Assembly (NCBI GenBank): GCA_028456385.1
Contig: JALNQF010000188.1
Span: 19,384-83,383, forward strand
Direction of reading: 5' to 3'
Length of the DNA stretch: 64,000 nt
Source of the DNA: Ophiosphaerella korrae
Taxonomy: Eukaryota; Ascomycota; Dothideomycetes; Pleosporales; Phaeosphaeriaceae
Shown here piece by piece: positions 46,302 through 57,468 of the stretch. The notes below the pieces were generated by a model. That model made no database searches. It saw only the letters and a program-made list of their open reading frames with translations, and was not told the origin of the DNA. The stretch's first letter is position 1. Every line of letters starts with the position of its first letter. The translations under genes were made by a program, and so were the position numbers.

Positions 46302-47983
46302 GGTGTCACTGCGATGTATGACGAGTATCTAAGTTTTGAGAGCAAGTTCTACGCAGTCTAGGGTGCAAATCTCGCCTTGTCCTCAGATTCAGCAGCATTT
46401 TGTATCTTTTTCAAATAGTGCAAGGGCCGGAGAAATAAGATTAAAACCCGCCTATATTGTATAAATGATGTGGATCTAATCAAAGCCTACAATGGAAAGT
46501 ATCCGCACTTCCCCGTCAGATCACCAAGTCATAAGACGGACAGCATAGTGAAGTGCTTAAAGATATTCATCGCTCCTCCGGTCCGGCCTATGCTGTGGTC
46601 ACATTGGTGGCATTTCGAGAAAGGAAAGGCCGGCCATGGAAGATAAACAGCGATGGAGACGGTGCGCAAGGTTAATCTGCACCACAACAAGCCTCATTCG
46701 GCATTTCAGCAAAGGTTTTACTATTGTTGGTCGAGGAAATCCGCCGAGGACAGAATCGCTTACCGCAAACCAGGATTCCCCACACTTGACGAGATCCGTG
46801 AAACATACCGCTTGTTTTGATTAAGCAGCTCCTCTTAGTGTACGAGCTATTTTTCAGCTCTTGCTCTATTTTTCCGGGGTAGTATGGTCCGCTTCCATGT
46901 GCGCACGTTGCCAGCTCAGCCATCCCTGGTATGACGTGCCCAACGAGATTCACACGTGATTGTGGTAGATATTCCGTCCTACTTTTTATGCGAAAAGTCT
47001 GGGAAAAAGTATTATAGAACCCTACTGAGGATGTATCAAGATGAATATGAGGTGTTCGTGGATGTGTGCGCAACTGCCTACCAGATTAGGCACCTGCAAA
47101 TGAAGTAAGAACACGTGGTGGCGGTTAGCGTTCCCTAACCGCTGTCATCTCAAGTTTTGAGTTATTCACTCGTCATCCCTGTTTACCACAGTTCACAGGT
47201 ATCCATTTACACCATTCCCCATCTTCCGAAGGAAAACCTTCGGTAGGGTGATTGCGATACAGTTCGACAGTACCTTCGAGCAGCCACTAAACTTCCTCAA
47301 GGCGCGTGCTTGACACCCAACAATCTGCTTAACACTGTCCTTCAAGTTTCGAAAAGACATATTGAATGCCGTAGTATCCATTTTGGTCGAGGCCTGGTGT
47401 GTGCGGCTGGAAGCCTATGACATGTTTACTACCCAGCACCAACCAGTCTTTCCCAGCGACAGTTAAGCGTCGAGGCAAGCTTCGAGGCGCAGAAACAAGC
47501 TTTCCTAATATAGGACGGCTTATAAACAACCGCCCAATAGTAAACTCCAAGACTCTATTTTGAGCACGGCATTTTGGCTTTGTCATGGTCCGAAGCGACC
47601 TCAGCTCAGCCACACTACCAAGAAGAGCTCGGTGGTGCTGATGCTCTTTGCGCAGCGCAGACGCCAACAACACCACTCGGCAGCGTAGCTTTCCGATGAC
47701 AGAGTGGCGCCTCACAGAGCGCTATGAATGGCCAGCATCTTTGGAACTGATCGGTGATGGGGATGGCGCTGCGAGAATGTCAGATTTTAGATGCAGCATG
47801 CTTGCACCGCTAAGCAACTGGGCGACGAATGTTGGAAGGGAAGAGGTGTATCCGGCCTTGGGAGATTTGACAGCAGATTCACATATACTATATATGTGTA
47901 GGTGTCTGCCTCAAAGTCATCCACTTCTCATCCAACTCATACACCCTCAGCCAACTACCTAATCACAATCCAATAAATATCGC
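46302..47983. other. Intergenic, no gene recognised
   Basis: Frames on the minus strand at 46672-47073 and 47329-47715 are 128-133 aa but have no recognisable motifs or convincing splice partners. The short element from 47889 is the promoter of the next gene. Confidence 0.5.
47889..47896 (+). promoter_or_regulatory. TATA-box candidate of the LsdA-like gene
   Basis: TATATATG 88-95 bases before the start codon at 47984, inside a short palindrome CATATACTATATATG. Confidence 0.4.
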
Positions 47984-49066
47984 GTGACGATGCGTTCCTC
48001 GATAATATACTCCGCGGTTCTGGCAGCCAGCATGGTATCCGCAGCCCCAGTCGCCAAGCGCGACTTCTCCCCAGATAACGTCTACTTCCCCTTATCCAAC
48101 GGCTTCCCCAACCCCAGCCAAGACCAAATCCTCGCCATCCAGAAGGACGCCCACGGCATCCTCCCCAACGGCCCACCCCCACCCAAACTTAGCCCAGAAG
48201 GCATCACCAACCTCAAACTCATCGCCCTCAACGAACTCTTTGAAGTCGCCTACTTCACCGAACTTGTCTACAACGTCACCAACAAAGTCCCAGGCTACGA
48301 CCTCGGCTACGGCCACGAATACGTCCTCGACGCCCTAAAAGCCATCGTCGCCCAAGAGGAATTACACCTGTTGAACGTCAACGGCGCCCTCAAAGCCTTC
48401 AAACAAGACCCTATCCAGCCCTGCAAATACTCCTTCCCCGTAACAGACTTCCAGTCCGCCATCAGCCTCGCGGGAACCTTCACAGACCTCGTGCTCGGCA
48501 CCCTGCAAGATGTGAACCAGGTGTTCGCACAGAACGGCGACGTCCCCCTTGTGCGCGCCGTGTCCGCCGTCATCGGCAACGAGGCCGAGCAAGAGGGCTT
48601 CTACCGCCTCGTGCAAAAGAAGCGGCCCTCCGCACAGCCCTTCCTAACCACGGCCACCCGCGACTTCGCCTTCACGGCCATCCAGTCGTTCGCGCTGCCC
48701 GGCTCATGTCCGAATATCGCAACTATCCCGCTCAAGACGTTTAAGCCGCTGAGCGTCGAGTCGAAGGATATCAAGGCCGTGACGCAGAATGTGCGGTTCA
48801 GTGTTGCGAAGGCTGATCTTGGGGCGCGCAAGGTGGAGGACTTGAAGGTTGTGTATTTGAACGGGCTGAATAAGCCGGTTGTCAAGACGCCGGAGAAGGT
48901 GCAGGTTGGGGATCGGGTAGTGTTTGAGGCGGCGTTCCCGTTTGACGAGTTTGTGATGAATGGGCTGACGGTTGTGGCGGTTACGCAGGGCAAGACGGAT
49001 TTTGCGAGCGCAAATGAGGTGGCGGACGCGGCGGTGTTTGGGCCTGGGTTGATTGAGATTGAGTGA
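47984..49066 (+). CDS. LsdA-like secreted ferritin-fold protein
   Basis: Single exon, 360 aa from 47984 (or 358 aa from the second ATG at 47990). Signal peptide MRSSIIYSAVLAASMVSAAP with a KR site before DFSPDNVYFPLSNGFPN. A ferritin-like four-helix region runs from about residue 75 to 230 (LNELFEVAYFTELVYNVTNK, VAQEELHLLNVNGALKAF, VIGNEAEQEGFYRLVQKKRP), with conserved Glu/His positions. Fungal homologues include the Aspergillus late sexual development protein LsdA; biochemical activity is unknown. The first two thirds of the gene are strongly C-rich on the coding strand and the last third is G-rich, which creates long open frames on the opposite strand. Confidence 0.88.
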   Translation: MTMRSSIIYSAVLAASMVSAAPVAKRDFSPDNVYFPLSNGFPNPSQDQILAIQKDAHGILPNGPPPPKLSPEGITNLKLIALNELFEVAYFTELVYNVTNKVPGYDLGYGHEYVLDALKAIVAQEELHLLNVNGALKAFKQDPIQPCKYSFPVTDFQSAISLAGTFTDLVLGTLQDVNQVFAQNGDVPLVRAVSAVIGNEAEQEGFYRLVQKKRPSAQPFLTTATRDFAFTAIQSFALPGSCPNIATIPLKTFKPLSVESKDIKAVTQNVRFSVAKADLGARKVEDLKVVYLNGLNKPVVKTPEKVQVGDRVVFEAAFPFDEFVMNGLTVVAVTQGKTDFASANEVADAAVFGPGLIEIE

Positions 49067-49280
49067 AGTGGAGTGGTGTGAATTGTTGCATAGCGAAGGC
49101 GTTTGGGTGAATACTTTTTGGGGTGGATTCCGCGCGAGCCTGTTTTTACATACATACCACTGTATAATGTCTTATCTGCAATTCGCATAAGTGAGTGATA
49201 TGCCTACGGGCTAACCACCTCCTCATTTGCTCTCACACTCCTACCCCATTGACCTAACCACACCCATTCCCGCCTCCAGC

Positions 49281-49719
49281 ATGTCTGGACCCAACGCAAA
49301 ACCCTCCACGCCACCCTCTACCGAGCCCCAAACCCAAAGGTACCCCACCCTCACCCGCATATCCAACCTCAAACTCACCAAACAGGACCCTCTACGCCGC
49401 GCCAGAAAACACCTCCCGCCTCCCGCTTCTCGACTCTACACTGCCTCCACGACCAGAAGCCACGTACACGCCTCACCGCACCTCTCAATTTACCAGCCGC
49501 GCTCGATTTCTCCAGAGCCCGAGCCGCAGTGGTGGCACGGCCCAAATCGAGAGCGAGCCACGTGTGTCATGGCGCTGGCGATGGCTGGTGCGCACGACGA
49601 ATTACGTGTGGGGAAAGGTAGCGGCGCACATGTGGCAGGTTATGATAGTACTTGTGGCGATACCGTATTTCTGGGTTGTGTATATGGTGAGTGTAGGGGG
49701 GCATAAGGCGCTTCACTAG
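49281..49719 (+). CDS. Small basic protein, probably with a C-terminal membrane anchor (frameshift suspected)
   Basis: An open frame starts at 49281 (MSGPNAKPSTPPSTEPQTQ...; an earlier ATG at 49227 is possible) and runs to 49706. It is Pro/Arg-rich: LRRARKHLPPPASRLY, HLSIYQPRSISPEPEPQWWH. From about 49568 the neighbouring frame reads more protein-like: WLVRTTNYVWGKVAAHMWQV, then MIVLVAIPYFWVVYM, a convincing transmembrane helix, with a stop at 49719. I suspect a one-base difference near 49565-49570, or an unseen intron. The family is not recognised. Confidence 0.5.
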
Positions 49720-50144
49720 GATGGGTATATTGCGGTGGTAGATGAGAGATGATTGTACGATGGGTATGCAATGGAAATGTACAGAGCTTATGTGGAAGTA
49801 TGTAGTACGTATTAGAGGTCTTTTATGAAGCGTGGGAGCTTTCTAAACCGTGACCATAGGGTGTCTATCGTATGGACAAGGAAACAGAGCGCTAAGCGAA
49901 TGAAGGTAAGAGGGTAGACGGACCATTATCCCTGGACGACCAATGGAGAAAGGGAATATAAGATGAAATGTACAGAATGTGATGGTACACGCCTACCCAC
50001 AGCACGTGGCTATCCTAGGTTCTCACTTACCATCCGAATCACGTGATGTATACAACCGCCGCCAACGCCAGCCTGGCAGTCGCTCATAGTTGTTGATGCA
50101 TAGTGCTGGTTTGATGCTACTTGCCCTGCTCATTCCTTTGCGCC
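49720..50144. other. Intergenic between convergent genes
   Basis: Shared 3' region, no features seen. Confidence 0.55.
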
Positions 50145-51124
50145 TTAGTCGCTATGCGGCCTCCTCCTTGGTAGACCAGCTATCCGTCGTGCCTCCCTAT
50201 CACCCTCAGCAAGCCATTGGCTAGCCTTGACCATCTGCACGACGTTGATGTACTGCTTGAGAGCCATGATGGGCGCCGATGTCAAAGTCAGGATCCACGG
50301 GAGTGTTGAGTCCATCTTGTTTGCGCGCGCCATTTCCATAGCGCCGGCTGACCATGGGCTCGTGAAGAACATGGAAGGCTTTGGTGCGGCGGGTGAGCCG
50401 GGTTGGATCGAGGTTGGGGCTTGCTTGTCGCCTAGCAGGGTGGGAGAGAGCAAAGGCGAGGAGAAGGAGAGGAGGTAGAGGGCGATGAAGAAGAGCTCGT
50501 TCATGACACAGAAAGTGAAGAGTACTTTCTGCAAGGCTGTCAGCTTGTGGCAGGTAGGGAGACAGGGCGGGGCACGGCATACATTGTTGGAGTAGTACTG
50601 CTTGAGGACCCAGCTCCGGCTTTCGTCCACGTTCTTGTGGCTCTGGCTGCTGCCTCCCATGCTCAACGTGGCATACATGTGCATATAGTGGCTGGCCAGG
50701 TCCAGCGAAATGAGGCCCTGGAACACGATGCTCCACCGTGGAAAGGCTTGGGCGAGGAATACAAGCAGACAAGTTGTCGTGCACCTATCCGTGACCATGT
50801 CCAGCACGGCGCCGAATTTGGTGGACTGCTCGAAGCGACGGGCGGCGTAGCCATCGAGGGCATCGAGGAGACAGGACACGCTATAGAGAAGCGAGCATGT
50901 GCGTGGATGAAGGGGCATGTAGTAGAGGGAAGCCACGGCAAGGACAACACGTGAGTATCCTGCACGCTTGCAGTGAGCCAGGCAGCTATTATGTCATGGG
51001 TCCAGGAAAGACACGCACCGATTAGATTGGGGATGAAGAGGAAGATGTTCTCTTGCTCGTGCTGTTGCACCTGCTCTTGCCTACGGGTAGTGTTGTCATC
51101 TGCGCGGCTCAGGGCTCCGACCAT
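50145..51124 (-). CDS. PIS1: CDP-diacylglycerol--inositol 3-phosphatidyltransferase
   Basis: Three exons: 51124-51019, 50959-50583, 50528-50145; introns of 59 and 54 nt; 288 aa. Intron 2 has no in-frame stop, so an unspliced frame hides it. The CDP-alcohol phosphotransferase signature DGX2ARX8GX3DX3D is intact: DGYAARRFEQSTKFGAVLDMVTD. The N-terminus ENIFLFIPNLIGYSRVVLAV is the usual first helix, and several further helices follow (LVFLAQAFPRWSIVFQGLI, LFFIALYLLSFSSPLL). Makes phosphatidylinositol from CDP-diacylglycerol and myo-inositol in the ER. Essential single-copy housekeeping enzyme in yeast, so this stretch is core genome. An unusually long Pro/Ser loop lies between helix 5 and 6. Confidence 0.95.
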
Positions 51125-51814
51125 GGTGGCTTCAGACGAATGAGTGAGTGAGGAAGTGAGGGAGTGAGATTTCCGTGCCCCGCCGTGCTCCCGAGGGTGC
51201 AAGTATCAGTTGGCGACGTGTGGGTCTCGGGCTCGAAAGTTGGGAGTCGGGATGCCGATAAGCCGATAACGAAACTCAGGGGCCTTGCTTACAGGCTGCT
51301 CAGGGCTAGTGCTAGGCTGGTAGACGCGAGCGTGAAATAATTGTTGCTTTTGTAGTAAAAAAGCAGAAAGATGCACTCTATATCCTGAGGTTTAGGATTC
51401 ATGAAACTTGAACATCAGCCAACTTCTTACGTAGATTCTCCGAAATCCTGAGGGCGTTTGGAGAATGAGCTTGGCAGTACCAAGGTTAGGCACTAGTACA
51501 GATATAACCAAGTTCTCCTTAGCCTTGGTCTTTCAATTAACCACTTCATATGTCCAGCAAATGGTAGATAAGTAATCAACGGTTAGAATAAAGAAAAAAC
51601 TACGTGATTGACCAATGCTCAGCGAAGAAATAAACCTATGTTTGACATTCTATATGAACCTAATGATAACAATGCCCAATAGGTGGCAATGACGAAGTTG
51701 ATCCAAACGTGTATCGTGTATCGAAGCCAACAAGCCTAACCCCTAGAGTCTCAGCACTCAGCGTTACTCGATAGAGATATTTAGTGGTGATAAAACCCCC
51801 AGCCTATCTCACTC
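51125..51814. other. Intergenic, nothing recognised
   Basis: Upstream region of PIS1 and downstream region of the next secreted-protein gene. Composition becomes AT-richer after 51.3 kb. Confidence 0.5.
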
Positions 51815-52719
51815 TCAAATGCGACGAAGCTCGTCATGCTTGATATTCTTGTCGCCGTCGCTGACAGGAAGAGCACGAAACGTTAGATGGTTGTCTTCCA
51901 TCTACCACACACGTTAGTTGCAAGCAATTTCTACAACGTGCTTTGAAACCCTACCTGCCAAGTACTACCTTTGGTATCAACATTCTTTGCGCCGTAGCAA
52001 GACTGGCCAGTGGCCGCCATTTTCACTAAGAAGGTCTTGCAGTCCTTTTCATTGATGACATAGTCACCCTTGCTCCTCTTGTTCCTAACTTCGACTAAAC
52101 TATGTCAACAATAGTAGTACGATCGATGAGTTTCCATACAATCAACATGTCCTGGCTGGTCATTCTTCAATCCTACACGATTTCCTCTCAGATTGTCTTT
52201 GATCCCTACTGCATCGTCATACCATCGAACGGTATATTGGATTCTCTGTCCAGATGCAACAACAACAGCCGTGGCATCCCCATTGACATTCAGTCCCCAG
52301 GCCGCTCGATTACAAAATGCATTTACTACGCTCGTGTAGCCCCACATTGGTAGATCCAGATGGAGTCCATGGTCTGCTATTGGCGTCCAGCCAGATTTGG
52401 GACCGCAGCTAGAAATCTTGTCGTCTTCACGCTTTGCCGAGTCGAGTTCAATGTCCTTTATATTAGACACCTTGAGCCACGTGCCGCCCTTGAGTTGGAT
52501 GTCCTTGAGCAAGCGCTTCGTGAAATTGTCGCTGACGGTGAGGGACGTTCCGTCCAGCAATTTGATCTCTCCTGGCGACCGCTTCGTAATGTCATTGATC
52601 ATGGAACTAGTGTCATCCCTCTGTTCCAATCATCACTGGAAATCTGGACTTTTGTAGGCCGGGGGCCGAGCGGCTGCCGAAGTCGCGAGAGTGGCAGAAA
52701 GAAGGATGGATAAATGCAT
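51815..52719 (-). pseudogene. Secreted cysteine-containing protein gene with two adjacent in-frame TGA codons
   Basis: Three exons: 52719-52140, 52094-51955, 51901-51815; introns of 45 nt (GTATGG...TAG, with TTGAC branch) and 53 nt (GTAGGG...TAG); 268 codons before the stop. The start MHLSILLSATLATSAAARPP is a clear signal peptide. Codons 29-30 (52635-52630) are TGA TGA; then the same frame continues open for over 170 codons to the first splice. Cysteines occur in SSCGPKSGW, NAFCNRAAW, EKDCKTF and GQSCYGAKN. No family recognised; similar small secreted proteins of unknown function are common in plant-associated fungi. Tandem CGA CGA to TGA TGA changes would explain the break. Confidence 0.65.
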
Positions 52720-53438
52720 GATGAATCAAAAGACAAAAGGGTGTACTGCGTGATAGAGTGGCTTTCAAGAAATTTTATGAAAAGTTCTTGGAGTAAAGAG
52801 TTCTTCAGAAGGGCTGAAAGTTATTCCAAGAAGCTATTCTTTCTGAGTGAAGGCAAGGTGGCCAGTATCCGCTCGACATAACACCGACCTTTATACCAAC
52901 ATTCTATCCGATCACAGTTCTATGTCTGTGTCCCTCAATCTCACCGGTGGCTATGGGCAACCCTCCAACCGTTTCAAAACAATTCTGCCTCGCTATTTCA
53001 GCAATGTCGAAAGGTATAAAAGGACAGCGTCTACATATTCGCAGCGGACATAGCATAGACAGCTACCTTAGCCAAGAGTGAGGCTCCAGGCGCGGGTGAA
53101 TAGCCGAATATCAACAGTAATAATTTAATATAGGAGGTATAACAATAAAATAAAACAAAAACTAGTAATACTTTGCAATATATTAGCTAGTTAAAAAACA
53201 AGTCTTCCATTAATCGCTAAAGATATGGTAGAATAGTAGGTAGACAGGGCGTAAAGAGTTATAGGCTACTTAAATAGCTTGAAAAAAGCTAGAAAGATTA
53301 TGGGAAGTAGATAAAGAAGGCTAGCAAGGGGAGGGCAAGTACTTCATAGACATTGAAACTGACAGATAATTGTTGAAGGGGTGATACCTGATATAAATAT
53401 GCGCTAACCGCAAAGAGGAAGACCCTGGACAGATATTA
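52720..53438. other. Intergenic, AT-rich toward the transposon
   Basis: No gene recognised. From 53.1 kb the sequence looks RIP-affected. Confidence 0.5.
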
Positions 53439-55287
53439 ACGTATTCTATCACCGAAACCGACAAATCACCGGAACCGACAACTTTCCTTAGCACTGCAAA
53501 CACCACCTCTTTAGGGGTCAACAACAAACTTTACTTAGTACTCCCTACTACTATAACACTACTATCTGATTCAGAAGTCTCTTCTTCACCTTCCTAGCAC
53601 GTTCGTGCGTTGTGCCCTATCTTCCTACAGTTCCTACAGCGCCGTTAACCTAGCTAAGCCTATTCCTAATCACCCCTACTACGAGCCTTTTTCCCTCTCT
53701 GCGCACTTCTTAACCCCTCTACAGCTACCTATATTGCTCCTATTCTATACTCTATTGTACTACTATGCTAAATTCGCTTTCTTTTGCGCAATTTCTACTA
53801 GGTAAGCCTATCTACTTACTCTTTAAGCTCTTTAATGTAGGTATCTTAGAGTGTATTGTAGTATAGTAGTAGTTTAGTACCTTTAATAAGCTAAGAGAGG
53901 CTAGTATATATAGTTTTAAGGGATTGTATAAAGGATTCCTTTATAAGCTTTAACTAAGACCTAAATTTAAGTGTATTACTTAGAGTCTTTAACTACTATA
54001 GCGTCTCTAGTAGTAGGGGTCCTAGCGAGGTACAAATGCGTACGTTAAGGTAATCTAGTACTCGCTACGCGTTTAAGAGGACAAGTCCTAAAGCCTTAAA
54101 AGCCTTCTTATAGTTCTCTTCTATAAATATATCTAAAAACGCGTCTCTAAAAGTAGAGAGGAAGCCTTCTTTATTAATATAGAATACGCGTTTCTATACT
54201 AAGTCTTGTACGCAATTAGAGTACTTACGCTTTAATAGCAAGAAGTACACTATATTAAGTAGCTAGAGGATATATAATAAATAAGAGAGTATATAGAAGG
54301 TAAGGATTTTATTTTTAAGGTAATAATCTTTAAAATCTTAGTTAAGGTAGCTCTTATAGCTATCTAAGATAAGTAGCTAGTATACTCCTACTTAGCGCGT
54401 CTTTATATGCGCGTTAAAGTACTTTAACTACTCTAAGCTAAGTAGATTTATTATCTAGCTATTCTTAAAGACTAAGAGCTTCTAGTCTAGTAGTATACCT
54501 ATCTCCTTATACTAAGTAGAGATGTAGACGCGCCCTTTATAGATAATAAATAGTAGGATAGCGTACCTTACTACGTAGATACCCTAGATTACTATAGCCT
54601 ACTCGTAATTACTACCTTAAGTAAGCGTAGGTTATTAACGCCTCTCTAAGCCCGTAACGACCTTTATTAACCTAATTACTCCTATCTAGAAGCTAGTCTT
54701 ATTAAAGTTATAGACGTCCTTATCTACTACCCTATACTAGGCTTTAGTGTCCTCTATAAGCTTAAACTACAAGCTAATAACCTTAAAGTCTTCCTAGAGT
54801 ATTCTCTAGTAATCCTTTACTTAGTTAAACGCTATCTTTAGTTTGTCTAAGCGCCTTACAAAGCGTATAGGCTAGTACTTACCTATAGGTATTCTATCTT
54901 ATACTACTAGTAGTTTATTAGCTATATTAGCTACCTTGCAGAGCTAGGGGGTAAATCCTCGTTAGTTAAGGTTAAGGATATAGTTAATAATTATCTACTC
55001 TTCGTTAGAAGTAAGTTTCTAGTAGTTAGTAGTTACAATTACCTATAGTATAATTCCTTTAAGTTAGTTAGAGAGGCAATAATAATCAACGTTAAACGCT
55101 TTAGCAGCGCGTCGCTAGCTTTAGAATTAGCCTAGAGATAAAGCTTTAAGGGCAAGCTCTACTCTACCTTTATACGCAGGCGTATTTTTTTATTGTTATT
55201 ATAACATAGCAGTGTAGAAGTAGTGTTTGTAGTGCTAAGGAAAGTTGTCGGTTCTAGTAATTTGTCGGTTTCGGTAATAGAATACGT
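53439..55287 (-). mobile_element. RIP-degraded pogo/Fot1-type DNA transposon, full length
   Basis: 1849 bp with ~65-bp terminal inverted repeats (left starts ACGTATTCTATCACCGAAAC; right ends GTTTCGGTAATAGAATACGT), flanked by TA on both sides (53437-53438 and 55288-55289). The transposase is on the minus strand. The DDE_1 domain shows LLILDSYKSYLN*DFKDYYL at about 54310-54375 (LLILDGHxSH in live relatives), and YILSYLLYIL*LLNIVYF at about 54235-54290 (HSSHxLQPLDV in live relatives, so the catalytic Asp is now Asn). At the C-terminal end a CCHC zinc knuckle CRNCRKIGHNARTC is still intact near 53595-53640. Stops and Asp/Asn changes are of RIP type. Confidence 0.9.
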
Positions 55288-55433
55288 TACATTAGACTTA
55301 CTAATCTTAACAGGCCTAAAGTTATATAAAAGTTAAAGAAAGATGCTAATGGTAGTATTTACCCTTATTGAGTTTCAATATCAGTGCCACAAGACCTTTT
55401 CCTAAAAGTCCTACTAACGAACCACGCAAATAG

Positions 55434-55704
55434 TAAATGGGTTGGGTTAGGTTGCGGTTTAACTCTAATAATTATAGTGCCAGGGCCCTAAAAGTAAGCT
55501 GTTACGTACCTAGATCGCTTGTTTGGCCTGGGAACAAGGAACAAGGAACAGGGGAACAATTCCCCGTTCCGCCCTGTATATAGTCATAGATCTCCATCTC
55601 AACAATACAAGTGATCTCCTAACTTATTTCCTGAGCCTCTATTCCGCGCGACATAAGCGTTGGGTTAGGGGCAACCTTAAGGCAACCTAACCCCAACCCA
55701 TTTA
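55434..55704. mobile_element. MITE-like element split by a solo LTR
   Basis: Inverted ends TAAATGGGTTGGGTTAGGTT (55434 on) and AACCTAACCCCAACCCATTT (ending 55704) form imperfect TIRs of about 22 bp. After removal of the LTR at 55500-55653 the host unit is about 110 bp. A third, partial match to the TIR lies near 56103-56127. Superfamily not decided. Confidence 0.6.
55500..55653 (+). mobile_element. 154-bp solo LTR with TAAGC target duplication
   Basis: Starts TGTTACGTACCTAGATCGC and ends CCGCGCGACA. Perfect 5-bp duplication TAAGC at 55495-55499 and 55654-55658. The interior has a TATA-like TGTATATAG and the leader-like AACAATACAAGTGATCTCC, as in small copia-type LTRs. Confidence 0.88.
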
Positions 55705-57468
55705 CCAGCCTACGCTTGCAGGCGCGACTCGCTTGCTAGGTACGTTAAAGCAATTATACTCTAATTTAACCTAATGCTTTGGAACTCTAAGCTATAATAA
55801 GTTTACTCTAAACTTACTCTACCTAACTTCTCTTAAACTAATTTAAAATAAATACTCTTAAACTAACTTAAAATGCCTACCTCTAAACTAACTTAAAATA
55901 ACTACTCTTAAACCTAACTTATTTTGTAAGTAAATGATAAACTTTAAATAAGTAACCTGTATTTAAAGCCGACCTAATAGCACTGCTATAACCTAACCCT
56001 AACCCACGCTCCTACTACCCCTACCTAACCCCAACCCTAAGCTCCTACCACCCAACCCAATTCTAATCCCATGCGTCTTTGACCCAACTCCAACCCGGCA
56101 ATCGAACCGCCCAACCCATTTACTAGTCTAAAATCGCCCTGCCAGACGTCAGAAAAAGCGCAGCAACGTATTTAATGTTAAGGGCAATGTAACCCTTTCG
56201 ACAACGTATCTTAATATACTTCCAAAGCCACCTCTTTATAATATCGAATGAACCTTAGAAATGCAGAAAATGATTTTACAGGGATTAGCTAGGAAAGAAA
56301 ATATAGCAAAAGGCTTATCAAAATATAAATCGCAGTCTACATCACAGGCTGACCTTAATCGTTAACAGAAGGAAGCATGCATAGCACTTCAGAAAATATG
56401 GGATAGAACCGGCAAGAAGTAATTAACTAATTAAGTTACAAGTTCATGACCTGCAAGATGCTGGCTAGCCCGGTCATGTGATCCCTTTGTCCCAAAGCCG
56501 AGAATGAGGACTATGCACATGACCAAATGAAGTATCTTTAGGATTTTTTGTCCTGGAGGCACACACTAGTCTATTGTATCTCGTAGGATGAGAGTCCTCG
56601 AAATAAAATAGGCCGGTATCCGGTACCCTTAGAATGATGTAAACTTTCTATTAATATCTCTTCATAGCTTGAGTTCTATTCTTGGTGAGCATCTCCGTTG
56701 TGAATGCCCTTTCCTTGCTTGGACTTAGTACCTTTCTAGTAGGTGATCTCGGCTGGCTCGTTCTATTGACTGGACTATCTTTTTGGTTGGCCTAATGGGA
56801 GTCTCGAACAGAGAGCATGTCCAAAAAGATGGGCTGGTCGCAAAGAAAAGCTGGCCACAGAGAGAGGCTGGCCGCAGAGGGAGGCTAACCTCCCCTCCTA
56901 TATGGCGAAAGACACCAGCGTCCCGAAGGAAACCATGGGTACTCCGAACGTACAGCGACTTTAATATACACACACGTTCTTGTTCTTGTATATAAATTAT
57001 CAATAATAGCTTTAGTATTTCCTCCAGCTAACTGTGAGGTTGCATATAAAAATTACGCACTATTGGCTGTCCTGTACTTCGTTAAGCGCTCGATGTGCTC
57101 TGCCCTTATAACAATATCTCTACTACAACCACATCGCTCGCGTCTGTGTCTCCATTTGTGCGATCCGGGATCACTCGGTCGGTACCGCAAGCTCCGTACG
57201 AAGAGTCTGATGGTTGTGTAGCCCCCGCGTTCCAACCGCGTTCCATTTCCAAGAACGTCCTCACCCATACATCCACCCCCACCCCACCATCACGGCACAC
57301 ACTCCAATGGCCATTTTGTAACTCCAACACTAGCGCCCTCCCAAAGCACAGGGCAAGTGTCCATCTCCGCAGAGCTTCGGCGCCGGCACACTTCCTCACC
57401 TGTGTAGGGCCAAACAAACACTTTCGTTGAACTCACACCCCTCTATCTGCGTACGTTGCTGGTTACAG
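55705..57468. other. Repeat-rich spacer then plain intergenic sequence
   Basis: 55.78-56.0 kb holds degenerate ACTTAAAATA-type tandem repeats. 55.97-56.13 kb holds CCTAACCCTAACCC-like and CCCAACCC-like short repeats. Beyond that no gene is recognised; small frames near 56783-57003 and 57095-57417 are unconvincing. Confidence 0.5.

Noticed and set aside
46672..47073. 133-aa minus-strand frame in the GH12/LsdA interval
   Set aside because: No motifs, no splice signals that extend it, and composition like intergenic DNA.
48601..49188. 195-aa antisense frame over the LsdA-like gene, plus frames at 48092-48616
   Set aside because: Produced by the strong third-position bias of the sense gene; no motifs.
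55960..56130. Telomere-like CCTAACCCTAACCC words
   Set aside because: Only one or two CCCTAA units, mixed with CCCAACCC; better explained by degenerate MITE ends than by an interstitial telomere or chromosome end.
56095..56130. tRNA-like T-arm GGTTCGATTGCC on the minus strand
   Set aside because: No matching acceptor stem, D-arm or anticodon arm nearby; it belongs to a repeat end. No tRNA gene was recognised elsewhere, though a covariance-model scan could still find one.
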